DNA from: Haematococcus lacustris
Lineage: Eukaryota; Chlorophyta; Chlorophyceae; Chlamydomonadales; Haematococcaceae
Reading direction: 5' to 3'
NCBI GenBank assembly: GCA_030144725.1
Contig: JASKMD010000008.1
Coordinates: 8,716,787-8,780,786 of the forward strand
DNA: 64,000 nucleotides
In this document: piece by piece, positions 1 through 11,130 of the stretch
How positions within the stretch are numbered: the stretch's first letter is position 1
Layout: each line of letters opens with the position of its first letter
Notes under the pieces: model-generated
Told to the model about the DNA's origin: nothing
Seen by the model: the letters and a program-made list of their open reading frames with translations, nothing else
Databases searched by the model: none
Translations under genes and position numbers: made by a program

Positions 1-86
1 GGCGAAAGTACGGCTCAAACCGGTTGTTCTTCCTGCTGATAAGCGGGACTGATGACGACTGGGAAAGATGGGCATGTTCTCCTTCT

Positions 87-213
87 CCTGCTTTCTTGCC
101 CGCTGCTGGCTAGTACCCCCCGGCCCCTTGCCTGCCTCGTCGCTCTCACCCCATCTCCGCCGTGCTGCCCACCACCTTGCAGGGTGCCCTTTGACTGGGC
201 GCTGCTGGCCAAG
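87..213 (+). repeat. Dispersed repeat, copy 1
   Basis: About 125 bp that recurs as its reverse complement at about 30889-31015, inside the second kinase duplication unit. The shared text includes a pyrimidine-rich stretch and the run CACCTTGCAGGGT. Small ORFs across it are not supported as genes. It marks an unclassified mobile or duplicated sequence. Confidence 0.7.
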
Positions 214-215
214 CC

Positions 216-1185
216 TCCCTCAGCGCAACCCATCCCGCTGCTGCTCGCTCAGGCCCTGTCTGGCTTTGCGGTGCATGGCTGGTGGGGCATCCCTAAGGGC
301 CTGTTTGCATCGCAGTGAGGCATGGAGGGGCAGAGGGTGGCAGTGTACCCTGAAGGTGTGGAGGCGTGCATGAGGAGGAGAATGAAAAAACGAGGATAAA
401 CTCACACTATTGCTACAGTCAGCCTGGCTGGGCTGCTGAGATTTTGCTCATTCGTGACCTGGGCCATGAGATGTAGCGAGCTGCTGGCAGCCATGGAGAG
501 CCATGGGCCAGGGAAAGTGTGGAAAAGTGTATGCTGACATGGGTCAGGCAAGGGCCTGGGTCCAAGGTCCATGTGGCCTTGGTGATGTTTTGGAGCATGG
601 TATTGAGTGGAGTGGGGTGGGTCGGGTGGGAGTAGGTAGTTAATCTTATTAGTACAGCTTGGGCTTTCAACCTCCACAACCTGGCAGTCAGTGGGCGATA
701 TATGCACAGGTGCCATGCCTCCGGGTAGAGCAGCAGCAAGGGACGTACTAGAGAGGCCGGAGCAGGGGTGTCTGCATGAGGGTCCCTCACAAAATGCCTA
801 GTGTTACATAGTTATCTTCATGCATGCATGCATGCATGCATGCTTGCATGGCAGCAAGTTGGAGCTAAAGCTTTATGCAGGGCATGGGTGGCAGTGCATG
901 ATATGGGAGGTATTGAGAGGTTGAGCTGGGGTGGGCGGCCTGAGAGTTTGTGGGATGGCTCGTGCTTCCATGCTGGGTGTAGCTTGCAATTGCAGTGATC
1001 CCTCCTCACGGCCTCCATCAAGCTAGTGCGAGCTGATGCAACCCATTGCTGTTGGTATTGCTGTTGGCATGGCCCCATGTAAGTTGCCGACTGATCCAGA
1101 TCCTATATTGTTATTGTCACGGTTGTGTAGTGTTTCGCTACTTGCACTTCATCGATATCAACACCGCACATGCCCAACACAACTC
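216..1185. other. No gene seen; short satellites
   Basis: About 1 kb without a recognisable coding exon. It holds a short (CATG)n run at about 822-846. The small ORFs on both strands have no domain, no plausible splice partners and no coding-like composition. Confidence 0.5.
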
Positions 1186-2470
1186 AAATGGTGTCAAGGT
1201 GCTGTGTGGAGTGAACCCAATGCACATGGACATGGTGCATGAGTGCCTACCACCTGCACTGTTGCCTAAACGCAAGGGCTATAGTCTAGAGTTGGCATGA
1301 CCTGCATGCACTGATGACAGCTCAAAGCAAGGCACACATTCCTGTGCTGCTGCTGCTGCTGTTGCTGGGCATTGGGTGGCTTGTCTAGCTCTCGCTTGTA
1401 GCCCAAGCCTGGGTACTCCTTGCCGTTGGCTGGCGGAGTTGCCTGGTCCGGCCAATAGCACAGCTCCAGCGGGCGCCATCTGCTCAGCCTCGGTGCGCTT
1501 GCTGTGCTTGGCTGGCAGGGGAGTGCTGAGCCCAGGCTCTGAGGCTGCTGGCTGTGTGGCTTCCTGGCTGCTCCATGGGGGTTGTGGGGGCTTGCGTGGT
1601 GCCACTACTGGGTACCACATCATGCCCTGGTCTGTGCCCCTGGGCCAGCACACCACCTTGCAGCAGGCCCGTAGGCCCGCATCAGCACCCCACCCTCCTC
1701 GGGTGCCAATGCCTGCTGCGCCAAACAATACCACCAGCTGCTTGGCACGCCCATGGCGCTCCATGGACAAGCCCGCCATCTCCTTCTCCAACTGCAGCCA
1801 TGCACACAAGGCACTCAGGGTGGCTGACATGGTGGCACCAGGTTAGGCATGGCACAGTCAACCACTCTTTCACTTCATGCCCAATCCACCACCTCTCAAT
1901 TCCTTACCCTCCCGCCCACCCACCTACCCACCCTCGCCTTCTTGAAGAACTGTGCTAGCCCTGGGCTCCATACAGCCTCAGCCGCTGCCGTGCCCACTTG
2001 GGGTCCAGGTACAACTCCCACACCGCGTCCCAGGTAGCCAGGGTGACGGTGATGTGCTTCAGGTTAGCCTCAAGGGAGGTGCCGGCTGAGCTGGCTGCTG
2101 CCAGGTGCTGGAGGTGGGGCTGGATGGGTGCTAGCCACCGCTGGGTGGTGCGGCGGGCAAAGTTCAGGCCACTGGCCTGCCGCACCTGGCCCTTGGTCAT
2201 CTTCCACCAGGCCAGCTGGTCTGCCACCAGCTGGCCTGAATCCTGGTCCTGAGGCTGCACTGACTGCCTGGGTGACGCCAGGGTCGATGCCCACCACAAT
2301 CTGCGTGGCTGGGTCATTTACACACTGATGCTGCTCAGCTATGGCCTTGCCAATGCGGGGAGTCCCACCGCATGGGCCGCTGCTGCTGCTGCACCAGGGG
2401 CTTCCGCTGGGCTGCTGTTGCTGCTGGAGGGGCCTGTAACTGGGGTAAAGAAGCTGCGACTGAAGCACAC
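1186..2470 (-). pseudogene. Fanzor-like nuclease copy F1, internally deleted
   Basis: Remnant of a Fanzor (eukaryotic TnpB-like, RNA-guided nuclease family) ORF, read on the minus strand. The RuvC-I stretch IVVGIDPGVTQAV is seen near 2284, with the catalytic Asp in GIDPG. After a frameshift the next block runs from about 2250 to 1957 (KMTKGQVRQASG ... LYLDPKWARQRLRLYGAQ). A probable intron follows, then 1830-1279 carries GAAGIGTRGGWGADA. Compared with copies F4 and F5, the segment with the RuvC-II Glu (VDEFRTS) and the later RuvC-III segment (LDRDCNAALN) are both missing, while WRPLELCYWP-type C-terminal text remains in another frame. It therefore cannot encode an active nuclease. The 3' non-coding segment resembles F2 and F3 down to about 1186. 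Identification rests on these motifs and on comparison among copies in this window. Confidence 0.7.
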
Positions 2471-2606
2471 GGAGCCACTATTGTCAGTCAGAGGAGCCCA
2501 TGCACTGGGATAAAAGTCAGCTCTGTGCAGGCAAAACATTACACCTGATGTGTAGGCCAACATGGGGGTGGTAATGTTCATGCAAATATTCTCTCAATTC
2601 TGCACC

Positions 2607-2660
2607 GTTTTCGATACCGTTTATTTCGATACCGTTTGTTTCAATACCGTTTCCTGTCAT
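2607..2660. repeat. Short tandem repeat, about 15 bp x3
   Basis: Three near-copies of a T-rich unit (TTTCGATACCGTTT and variants) lie just beyond the 5' end of copy F1. No function is apparent. Confidence 0.75.
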
Positions 2661-2935
2661 TTTCTGTTAGTTGAGGTCGCCCGAGTGTAGGTCCAATGCT
2701 AGCAAACTTTCTTTGCATGGAGGTGAGCCTGTTGTTAGTCGATACTCGCTAGGTGGCATCGTAGCACATCTTGCCAGCCTCAACACTAGCATAGCCTGGC
2801 GCACGCACATACATAACAATTAAAGGGACATGTCGGAGTCGAGCAGCGCGTGAGACATTTGCTTACCCCGAGTCAATGCTGTGCACTTTGTATGCTATGG
2901 TCATTATAAGTCAGTGTTGCGCTATGCCTACTTAG

Positions 2936-5900
2936 GAGAGGTACGGAGGAGGGCCCAGAGGGTGACGTTGTGGGCTACATCCCACGCTATGCCATTCCGA
3001 ACGTGTCAAGTGTGCTGCCAACATACCTCAATTCCGAGCAGGACTTCATCCACAGGACTTTCCACACAGGTGATGTATTGCTACACATTACTTTAACGAT
3101 CATTCCGTGAGTGTCTTCCCTCACTTCCCAGCAGGGGGAGATATGATCAGCCTTGAGCGCTCCACTTGAAACTCTGGCTGTATACCATGCTCACATCAAT
3201 GCAGGCAACTATGACTACATCCGACACCTCCCTGATGACATCAAACACCAGCAGGTGCTGCGTCTGTGAAGCCAATACCCTACCTTAGCTTCCTCAAACC
3301 ATACACACATGATGTAGCTCTAACCACCTGGCTGTTTCCTGCAGGTGGTGGCAGCTCGGACCGCCCGTCAAGCTGCAGCCACCCAGTTCCTGCAGCCTGC
3401 CCGTGGTGGACCGCTCCTGCGCTCACGGCCTGACAACCAGCAGGGCCTGTTTCAGGTCAGGCCCTGCGGCTGTTGCAGCATGGGCGTGCTCAACAGCGGC
3501 AGCAGTGGCGGCTGCAGCAACAGCAGCAGCTGCTGGCCATGCAGGTGGAGCCACCTGAGCTACCGACACCCCTACATACCATCCTACTCGCCACAGCTGA
3601 CAGCTGTCTGGCCCTGGCTTACCTAGATTAGATTTAGCTCATAGCTGGCAGGGTTTAGTAGCTCATGCTGGCCCTGTCAGCTGTGTCCATCAGCAGCACA
3701 GGACTCGCCACTGGGCTCATGGCTACACAGTACTCACTGCATGGCATTTGCCAGCATGCAATTCAAATGGAAACCACCAGCGTTGCTGCAACACATGAAA
3801 CCAAAGGCTACACCAATACAGGCTCGCCTGATGCAGGCATGCCAGGCCTAACAGTCCTGGCACTACCCATACCACTCATTGCCTGCTAGGCCAGCAGTCT
3901 GCACTGATGCCTGGGTCATAGGTTACAGGTCAAGTGCACACCACTCACAGACCTGTGTTGCGCCCTGTCTGCCTGCTCTGCCGTGCTGGGTCTAGTAGCC
4001 TACAGCAGCTGCTTCACAATGCCAGAGTTGGACATGTGAGCAATGCAACCCAGCCACTGCAGCCTGTGTCCTTGCAGCAACGCATAAGTAGTTTACTGAC
4101 ACAGCATTGACACTCGTTTAAGCTGCTGTGGCATGTCCATGTGCTTGTACGCCATGCACCCTGGCTGCATGCATGGCCCCAGGTGTTTGAGTACCAGGCC
4201 ACAAACTACCACATGGCGGACGAGCTAGCCAGCAAAGCACGCGTGGAGAGCGAAGCCAAGCGCATCGCGGTCAGTAGGAGCAAACCCTAGAAGGCAGCAG
4301 GCAGCGGAGGTGACCAGGGCTGCGGTCAGCGGTTGAGGCAGCCACGATGCAACCCAGTGTCAAGGCAGGTTGAGGCAGGGCAAGGCAGGGCAAGGCAGGT
4401 GAAGGCAGGTTGAGGCAAGTGGTGGGCCCAGGAGAGGGTGGCCCAGCAATGGGGCCGGTGAATGCAGCCCAGAGCAGTGGAGGTAGTGTGTATGTGGTTA
4501 GGCTGGACTAGTGGTCTTGGGTAAGCTCTCCTGGGACAGCCAGTATTGCCTCACAGGGGCTCTCATGCACCTGGCATAAGAAAGACCTGCACGGCATGAC
4601 CACAATCCATAGGTTGCAATCACAGTGAGCAGCTGCCAGGCTCCAGCCGCTGTGCAGTGGATGCGTTGGTGGGTGTGGCATCCTGTGCGGCTGCAGCCTG
4701 GAGCTGCTGGGCCAGGGCAGCTGTCAGGGTGAGGCCCCGGGTCTTGAACCCCGTACCTATGCCCAGTCTTTGTTTGGCTGTAGATTGGTGCTTGCTCAAG
4801 GGGCTCCTGCAGCGCAGCCTCAGCCCCCCACCCGACCCCACGTGCCAATGCCAATGTCGGCAACAGTCATGGAGCACACAGCGACTCTAGCTGTGGGCAT
4901 GTAGGGCATTGCCCTGACTCCCACACATGACCTGAGCGCGCTGAAAACCAGATGCATCCCAGGGCTGTCTGAGTGCGTGCATGCTGTTGCCGCTGTTGTC
5001 CTGTTGTTACATGCAGGTAGGAGGCAAGGAGTTTGTCCCACCAGGGGTCTGCCACATGAGCAAGCAACATGATTGGCAGCAGGGCCTGGCCTACCCCTAC
5101 CAAGGAGGGGCATACGAGGACAAGGACACCGCACGCATGGTGCACATGTGGGTGTGCTTTGGATGCTGTAGCTGAGGACACTTAACCAAACAGCCGTCCT
5201 TTGACAGCCGTTGCATTGGATGCTGGCTAGGTCCTGAAAGCAGCGCAGACTGTTTACAGTGCTTTTGACGGGACAGTCTGCGCCGCTCAACCGAGGCAGG
5301 TCTTTGCAGTCAAGCAGCCTGACAAGCAGCCTGACATGCAGCCTGACATGCAGCTTGGTCGGAACACCAATCAGACTGTCACATCTCCACCCCTCATCCA
5401 CGTTGGCTGTTACAACAAAAGCAGTGCAGGCCCCTCTATTGCATCACTCACTATTGCATACTTTTAGGACCAGGTTTACCTGTCCCTTCACACGGAAACC
5501 GACTCCCTTCTCAGGAGCTGACCCTACGACAGCTGCGGGCCAGAAGGCACAGCTGCTGTTGGTGGTGGCTCATACAGATTAGCTCTGGACGCTGTAGCCT
5601 GGTTAGGTCACCCTTGTAGCCTGATTAGGTCACCCTTGCAGCCCAATTATATTACAATTGTAGTGATGCAGCCATGCGTGTGCCCCTGCACCTCTGGTGG
5701 GCTCATGCCCTGATGATGTGGGGGACGGCGTTCGTGCTCCTCAGTTTGTGTGTGCGCCTTGCCCTGACTATGATGAGGTGCCAGGCCACCTGCAAGCCAG
5801 CTACAGCTGAGCTGTAGACCGTGTCTGCACACATGTTCTCGGCCTCTGTGTGCCTACCTGTGGCCCTTTTTCTCTGTGGCACTGTAGTGCAGCGGTGCCA

Positions 5901-7636
5901 GCTGGTAGGGCTAGGCGAATGGTGGTGGTGATGATATGCATCTTGAGCGCAGAGCAAAGATGGCTGCAAAGCAGCTAGGCCCCGACATGGTCAGTTCTGG
6001 TACAGACAAGCTAGCCGGGGAGGTGCCCACCCGGGCTGATGCCTGGACTATGATGAACAACGTACGCTCCTGGATCCTCAAGGTGCGCTGCTGCTGCTGC
6101 TGCTGCTGCTATTCCTGCTGCTAATCCTGCTGCTGCCACTGCTGTTGCCTGAGGTGTATCCACGCTTATCTTCCTGGCCGTGCTGCTGCTGCTGCTGCCC
6201 CGTGCTGTACCCCAGCTCGTCACCCCTAACACCCACGGGGTTGACTTTGTAGCGCACCCCTACCACCCTGAGTCTGTAGCTCAGTCCCAGACCCAGCTTA
6301 GTCTCAGACCCAGATGCAGCTAACCCTGACCTGCTTGAACCATCCTGCCACAAGGGTGCTGAAGCGCTGTGCCCCTTGTTCTCTCACTGCCTGCCCACTG
6401 GCACATCACACCTGTTGCCCACTGTCAAGTCATCAAGGCCCCATCCCTTGGTGCTCCCACTGCCTGCCAGCCAACACTGACCCTCAGCACCCCCAGAGTG
6501 ACAACTTGGTCGAGTCCTGCTGGTGGTTAACCATGCTGTACAGAGGTGAATGTCATTTTGTGATGACGAAGGTGGTGATGGTGATGATGATGAGAGCCCC
6601 CAGCAAGCTGCTGACTCCCCCTGCCCTGCCCCAGCCCTGCCAGTACACCCTTCCTGAGCACTCGACTCGTCTCCGAGTGCATGGCCCCAGTCACACTGCC
6701 CCACTCACACTGCCCTAGGCACACTGCTGCTGCGGTCTCTGACTGCAGGACTGGGCCGGTGCTGAGGTGTCGGTGTTTGAGAACCACCAGGATTGCTGGG
6801 TGGTGCGCATCAGCGTGGACAGCATCGACAGCCTGGACGGCATGCGGGCCTACATGAACGTGTTTGTGCGCTGCAATGAGCTGGTCAACGCCTACAGGTT
6901 GACCAAGGTCAGTGGGTGCAGACACCAAGAGTGCAGACAGGTCTGTCCTGGCACGGTTGGCTGTGAAGGCTAGCTGCTGGTGCAGAGCAAGTCAAGCGCA
7001 CTGCCACACAGGCTCACCAAACAGGTGGGATGGGATGCAAGAGCAACCTATGGGCGGAGGGCTCCAACACAGCACCTATTCATCAGCCAGCCTCTATGCT
7101 CGCATTGCTCCACTTGCTCCATCCTCAACATGGTCGACCTTGGATGTTCCTAGACATGCACCATCCCATCCTTGAGGGTGGGTCAAGTGGTCCAGCCACA
7201 GCTTGACTCGGCCATAGCCCCACTCAACCACTGTTCATCTTAGCCACGGTCTGAACTAGGTTTAAGGACGTTGGCCATCCCAGCCTCACGTGCACCATCC
7301 CTACTCACACAGGTTGGGGAGTTCTGGCATACCATGCCTGATGACGGCGGGGTGTACTACGTGCTGCGCCCGCCCTGGGTCAAGCCAGACCGCCTGGAGT
7401 CCTTCTTCACCGCCAGCCCTGGGGAGCAGCACTGGAGCACCTGCCATGCAGTTCAGGTCAGATTATGGGGACCCTGGCGTGTTGGTGAATGGGTGTATAC
7501 TCCCTCAACAACCATGCTACACAAGGTCATGCTGCTGGCAGTCGTGCTGATTGGAGTGAATACAGCCTTGCAGCCTTACCTGCAGAGTGACTGTAAGAGA
7601 TGCCATAGCTACAGTCCGCGTCTGCCGGCAACCTGA
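2936..7636 (+). CDS. Multi-exon gene of unknown function
   Basis: Eight exons join in phase: 2936-3069, 3205-3254, 3345-3455, 4183-4269, 5017-5151, 5915-6082, 6749-6907 and 7313-7456. All are bounded by AG/GT; the first join is phase 1 and the rest phase 0. After 7456 the frame stays open to a stop at 7636, so the last exon may be longer or split (cttgcag at 7567-7573). The exons look coding: they are charged, high in GC3 and free of stops, for example GDVVGYIPRYAIPNVSS, DDIKHQQ, KEFVPPGVCHMSKQHDW, WTMMNNVRSWILK, CWVVRISVDSIDSLDG and GGVYYVLRPPWVKPDRLE. I do not recognise the family. The start is missing and may lie in or beyond the F1 region. Immediately after 3455 a Gln-rich reading (LRLLQHGRAQQRQQW) sits 5 nt out of frame, so a frame break or an unusual splice is possible there. 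Long introns carry satellites. Confidence 0.6.
4365..4420. repeat. Minisatellite, GGCAGG(T/G)-rich
   Basis: Imperfect tandem units of about 10 bp (GGCAGGGCAA / GGCAGGTTGA) in the intron that follows the 4183-4269 exon of the unknown gene. Confidence 0.7.
6088..6200. repeat. CTG triplet runs
   Basis: Two CTG runs, about 6088-6125 and 6181-6199, sit directly behind the 6082 splice donor of the unknown gene. They are intronic and not interpreted as coding poly-Cys or poly-Ala. Confidence 0.75.
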
Positions 7637-7639
7637 CCA

Positions 7640-8300
7640 GCAACCATATCACTGACTCAACATGATGTGATGCCTAGACTTTGGTGTTGTTAGTATCCGT
7701 CTTGTCAGGGGGCTCAGTGCATGGCGTGTGCCCGGGTCCTGTCTGCCCATGTCCTGCTCAGGAGTTGAACCGGGAGTCTGCTGGTTCGAGAGGCCAGGGC
7801 GATCGCTCGCCTGCTCGCCGTGGCAGTGATATGGCCGACACCGCTCTTAGCCATACCAGCAGGCTTGACTGGGGCCGTAATTTTTTGACTGGCACACCCG
7901 CAGCGGCTGTGCTTGGAAAAGTCATATCCACATCATAACAACTTAGCTAACAATCAGTAACGATGTTGGGAGCAGCGAGACCACAAGCAGCTCACAAGGC
8001 CTGCAAGCCGGAGTATCCTGTCTCCTGTGTCCGCCCTAACTGCTTGCGCACCCCATGCAACACTCTGCTGTCCAAAATGACGAAGTGGATGCCTACCCTG
8101 GCCATTTGGGTGAGGGTGAAGGGGGGTGGGCAGGTCAGGGTCTGGGTCCACCCCTACGCTTCCCGCGCTTTGGCTGCCCTGGCACAGGGGGGGGTGCGGG
8201 GCTGATGCCACTGCTCTAGACACCAGCAGACCGTTTTCCATTATTTTCCTCATGACGCCTCCACACCTTCAGGCTCCAGGCTAGTAGCCTTCAAGCATTT
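7640..8300. other. No gene seen
   Basis: About 660 bp between the unknown gene and the repeat field. No exon with coding character or recognisable domain was found. A weak candidate exon around 8040-8106 ends at a GTGAGG donor but has no partner. Confidence 0.4.
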
Positions 8301-8303
8301 AAG

Positions 8304-8480
8304 CTGTTAGTTTTGATGGGGTGCCCAGTGGTCAAGGGGGTTTGCCCCAGGAACGAGTGCCACCGGAGTGGGGTTGGTAGTCATCAAGGGTGCGACCGAG
8401 GATGCTACAACGTGTTTGTAGTGGCTGAGTGAGATTACCCACAGGCCGACATGTTGTTCCTTGTTGAATGAGTTTTGTTG
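8304..8480 (-). repeat. Dispersed repeat family R-B, copy 1
   Basis: Minus-strand copy of a family also seen in plus orientation at about 33405-33490 and 39370-39540, and partly at 44148-44175. All share a terminal stretch close to CAACAAAACTCATTCAAC followed by GGGTAATCTCACTCAGCTAC. The same terminus ends the 238-bp insertion at 31211-31448. It is likely a mobile element of unknown class. Confidence 0.65.
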
Positions 8481-8503
8481 GGCCTGCAAGCCGGAGTAAT
8501 CAA

Positions 8504-8893
8504 CGCCTTGTACGTACAGCATGTAGCAAACAACGTGACATGTGGCATCCTCAACACACACGCAAATTATTGCAAAGCCACCAACAATGTGAAAATTATT
8601 GTAGTAAGTGGAGGTTTACGTTAGTTACGATAGTTAGTTTCACTTACTTTTATTCACTCTTCATAGCGCTAGCTCTGCGGCCTGCAATGTTTCCTTGCAC
8701 CTATCCCTGCACCCCACGCCACGGGCCACAGCGCAGCCGCCTTTGATATTATTGCCATTTTTTTGCAAACTGTTTTCTTTTGTTCAAACTGCCAGCTATT
8801 AAAACTTCAGCTCAAGTGGACAAGGTCGGCAACGTGCAGGGATTGGTGTAGTTACACATTTGTACGAGTGTAGCTGCAGTAGTAGGGTGTGTC
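8504..8893 (+). repeat. Direct repeat, left copy (about 0.38 kb)
   Basis: Nearly identical to 10107-10463. Shared text runs from CGCCTTG(T/C)ACGTACA through CACGCCACGGGCCACAGCGC to GAGTGTAGCTGCAGTAG. Spacing is 1.6 kb. The pair could be terminal repeats of a non-coding or decayed element, or a tandem duplication. Confidence 0.75.
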
Positions 8894-8949
8894 CGCTAAT
8901 GTTAGCTCCGAGCCAAAAGTAGCGCATTAACTAATATTAGCTAAAGCGG

Positions 8950-9395
8950 CGGGAGCTAGTACCGGGAGCTTAGATGAGCTGATTTGAGCTGATATGAGCT
9001 ATCGGGAGCTGGTATGAGCTGATCGGGAGCTGATATGAGCTAATAAATATGAGCCAGCGTGGCGCCCTACCCCCACCCCCACATGGCCAACACATCACTC
9101 TGTGCACCATCCACCTAGTTGCACCCTCGAGCCCCTGGGTACACAGTATCAAATTTCTACTATGCATGAGTTGCTGTGAAACAATGAGGGCGTTGTATTG
9201 AGACCCGGTATGCTGCTTATTGTGATAGCAAATGAGGGCGACTATACAAACCTGGCTATGTATGTAAGATTGACACGATGAGGACCCAATATCAACCCGG
9301 ATTATGAAGAATTATTTGATCCTGTATTTTGCTTACACTTCAGATATGAGCTAATATGAGCTAATATGAGCAAACCGGGAGCTAATATGAGCTAC
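8950..9395. repeat. GAGCTGATAT minisatellite cluster
   Basis: Many variants of (A/G)GAGCTGATATGAGCT occur at about 8955-9050 and 9345-9395, separated by unrelated AT-richer sequence. This lies between the two direct-repeat copies. Confidence 0.75.
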
Positions 9396-9522
9396 CGTAC
9401 TCTCCCTTTTGATTCCCTATCCCGAATCGTTACTTGTCCTTCGGGAAACCGGGAATGATTAAACAATGTATTTTTCTGGTCTTTCGGGAAACAATTAGTT
9501 GACCTTGACGAAAGTGCCATCA

Positions 9523-10194
9523 ATGGACCAGTTTGTGGTCCGGGGCATCAGTGCCGCCGACGCAGCTGATAGTCTGCACCGCGAGCTCCTTATGCGCGAT
9601 GAACAACGCTTCCAAATGTCTCTTGATCGTCAAGCGGCAATGAGAAGCGACTACCTGAGACCACTAACTTTGGGCCTTCTCCACGCCTCAATCTTACCGC
9701 ATCGCCCAACACACCTCCTGCTCTCGCACGCACCGGCAAGGCGCATAAGAACTGGTGGCATCCTGCTAGGATTCAGCCCACCCTGGGAGGCGGGCCAGGC
9801 TGGGGCAAAGGCTAGTGCGGCGGGCCAGGCCGGGGTGGCAACCAGGGTGGTTGCTATGCCCTGGGCAAGGTCGAGGGAGGTGGGCCAGGCTAGGGCAAAG
9901 GCTGGGGTCACAGGACAGGCAAGTGTGGCAACCAGGCTGGCAACCATGTCGAGTGGGGAAGCGGCCAGTCATACACGGGCAGCCGGCCAAGGCGGGGTGC
10001 TTGCTTTTGCCAAAGCAGCAGCATGGGTGGCTGTAGGAGCACGCAAGTCTGAATGCTCCAAGGCAGATGATGAGATATGCCGCCACTGCCAGCAGTGGCA
10101 GGAGGAACGCCTTGCACGTACAACACATCCTCAACACACACGCAGGTTAATGCATAGCCACCAACAATGTGGAAATGATTGTAGTAACTGGTGA
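9523..10194 (+). CDS. Doubtful ORF between direct repeats, 223 aa
   Basis: An open frame from ATG 9523 to the stop at 10194. The first 45 residues look protein-like (MDQFVVRGISAADAADSLH, then a charged helix). The middle contains an internal duplication (QARAKAGVTGQASVATR against QAGAKASAAGQAGVATR) derived from repeated DNA. The C-terminal 30 residues come from the direct repeat itself. No domain is recognised. It may be the internal ORF of a small element bounded by the 8504 and 10107 repeats, or chance. Confidence 0.25.
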   Translation: MDQFVVRGISAADAADSLHRELLMRDEQRFQMSLDRQAAMRSDYLRPLTLGLLHASILPHRPTHLLLSHAPARRIRTGGILLGFSPPWEAGQAGAKASAAGQAGVATRVVAMPWARSREVGQARAKAGVTGQASVATRLATMSSGEAASHTRAAGQGGVLAFAKAAAWVAVGARKSECSKADDEICRHCQQWQEERLARTTHPQHTRRLMHSHQQCGNDCSNW

Positions 10195-10463
10195 TCTACG
10201 TTAGTTACGATAGTTAATTTCACTTACTTTAATTCACTCTTCATAGCGCCAGCGCTGTGGCCTGCAATGTATCCCTGCACCTATCCCTGCACCCCACGCC
10301 ACGGGCCACAGCGCAGCGGCTTTTGATTTTATTACCCTCTTTTGCAAAGTGTTTTCTTTGTTCAAACTATTAGTTATTAAAATTTCAGCCCAAGTGGACA
10401 AGGTCGGCAACGTGCAGGGATTGGTGCAGTTACACATTTGTACGAGTGTAGCTGCAGTAGGGG
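10107..10463 (+). repeat. Direct repeat, right copy
   Basis: Partner of 8504-8893. Similarity starts and ends sharply at both sides. A minus-strand ORF at 10234-10656 that crosses it is not supported as a gene. Confidence 0.75.
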
Positions 10464-10829
10464 TAGGGTTGATGGGTCGAGACGAGATGAGGGCAACCAG
10501 AGATCGGCCACCCTTTCTTAGCCACCTGTAGGCCACCTTGGCTGACACAGTGGACTGCCGGTGCTTAGCCAACATATGGGCATAGTGGGGGGCCATAATG
10601 GGCGCCGTGGGCTCAAACTTCAGCACTGTTTTGGCAGATGACATCTGCAATGTCACTGTCCTTTAACTCAGGCGTTCCCAACTACCTGAAAACCACCCCC
10701 CCGTGATACGAAGCCCGTATCTCCGCAGCCACTTAGTCAAAAATATAAGTAAACAGTGCTTTGAACAGAGGAGAGCCATAGCTACGATATGGCAGACGCA
10801 GCAAAAACTATCTCGCTCTCAGCGGTGCT

Positions 10830-11010
10830 CAGTGCCTGTCCAAAGATACATATTTGAATTCATGCGATTTCGCCACATGCGAGGCGCGCCGCACTAGCAC
10901 GCTTCGCCACGCTGTTGTGAGTGGCACCTGCAACACGCAGCAGCAGTCGGAACATGTTTTGCTTTTGGCATGTGGACGCGACGACGGAAGTCGTGACGAC
11001 TGGATACCAC
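10830..11010 (+). pseudogene. Possible retroelement zinc-knuckle relic
   Basis: In two plus frames one can read RYIFEFMRFRHMRG and then, after a frame change, GTCNTQQQSEHVLLLACGR. The order of basic helix, Cys, then EHVLL-x-C resembles the C-terminal region behind the reverse transcriptase of LINE-type elements. It is decayed and too short for assignment; similarity by chance is possible. Confidence 0.25.
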
Positions 11011-11130
11011 TATGAGCTTTTGGAGCTGCTGCTGGCGCTAGTGCATTACCGGCTGCTCTACTACGCTTAAACAAGGTGCTAGGTGCAGTACGTGGTGTTG
11101 TCTCACCTTGCTTTGCTGCCCTCGACTTGT

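Noticed and set aside
801..1300. Small ORFs around the CATG run and upstream of Fanzor F1
   Set aside because: Their translations are not shared among copies, while the DNA beyond 1186 matches the non-coding Fanzor tail.
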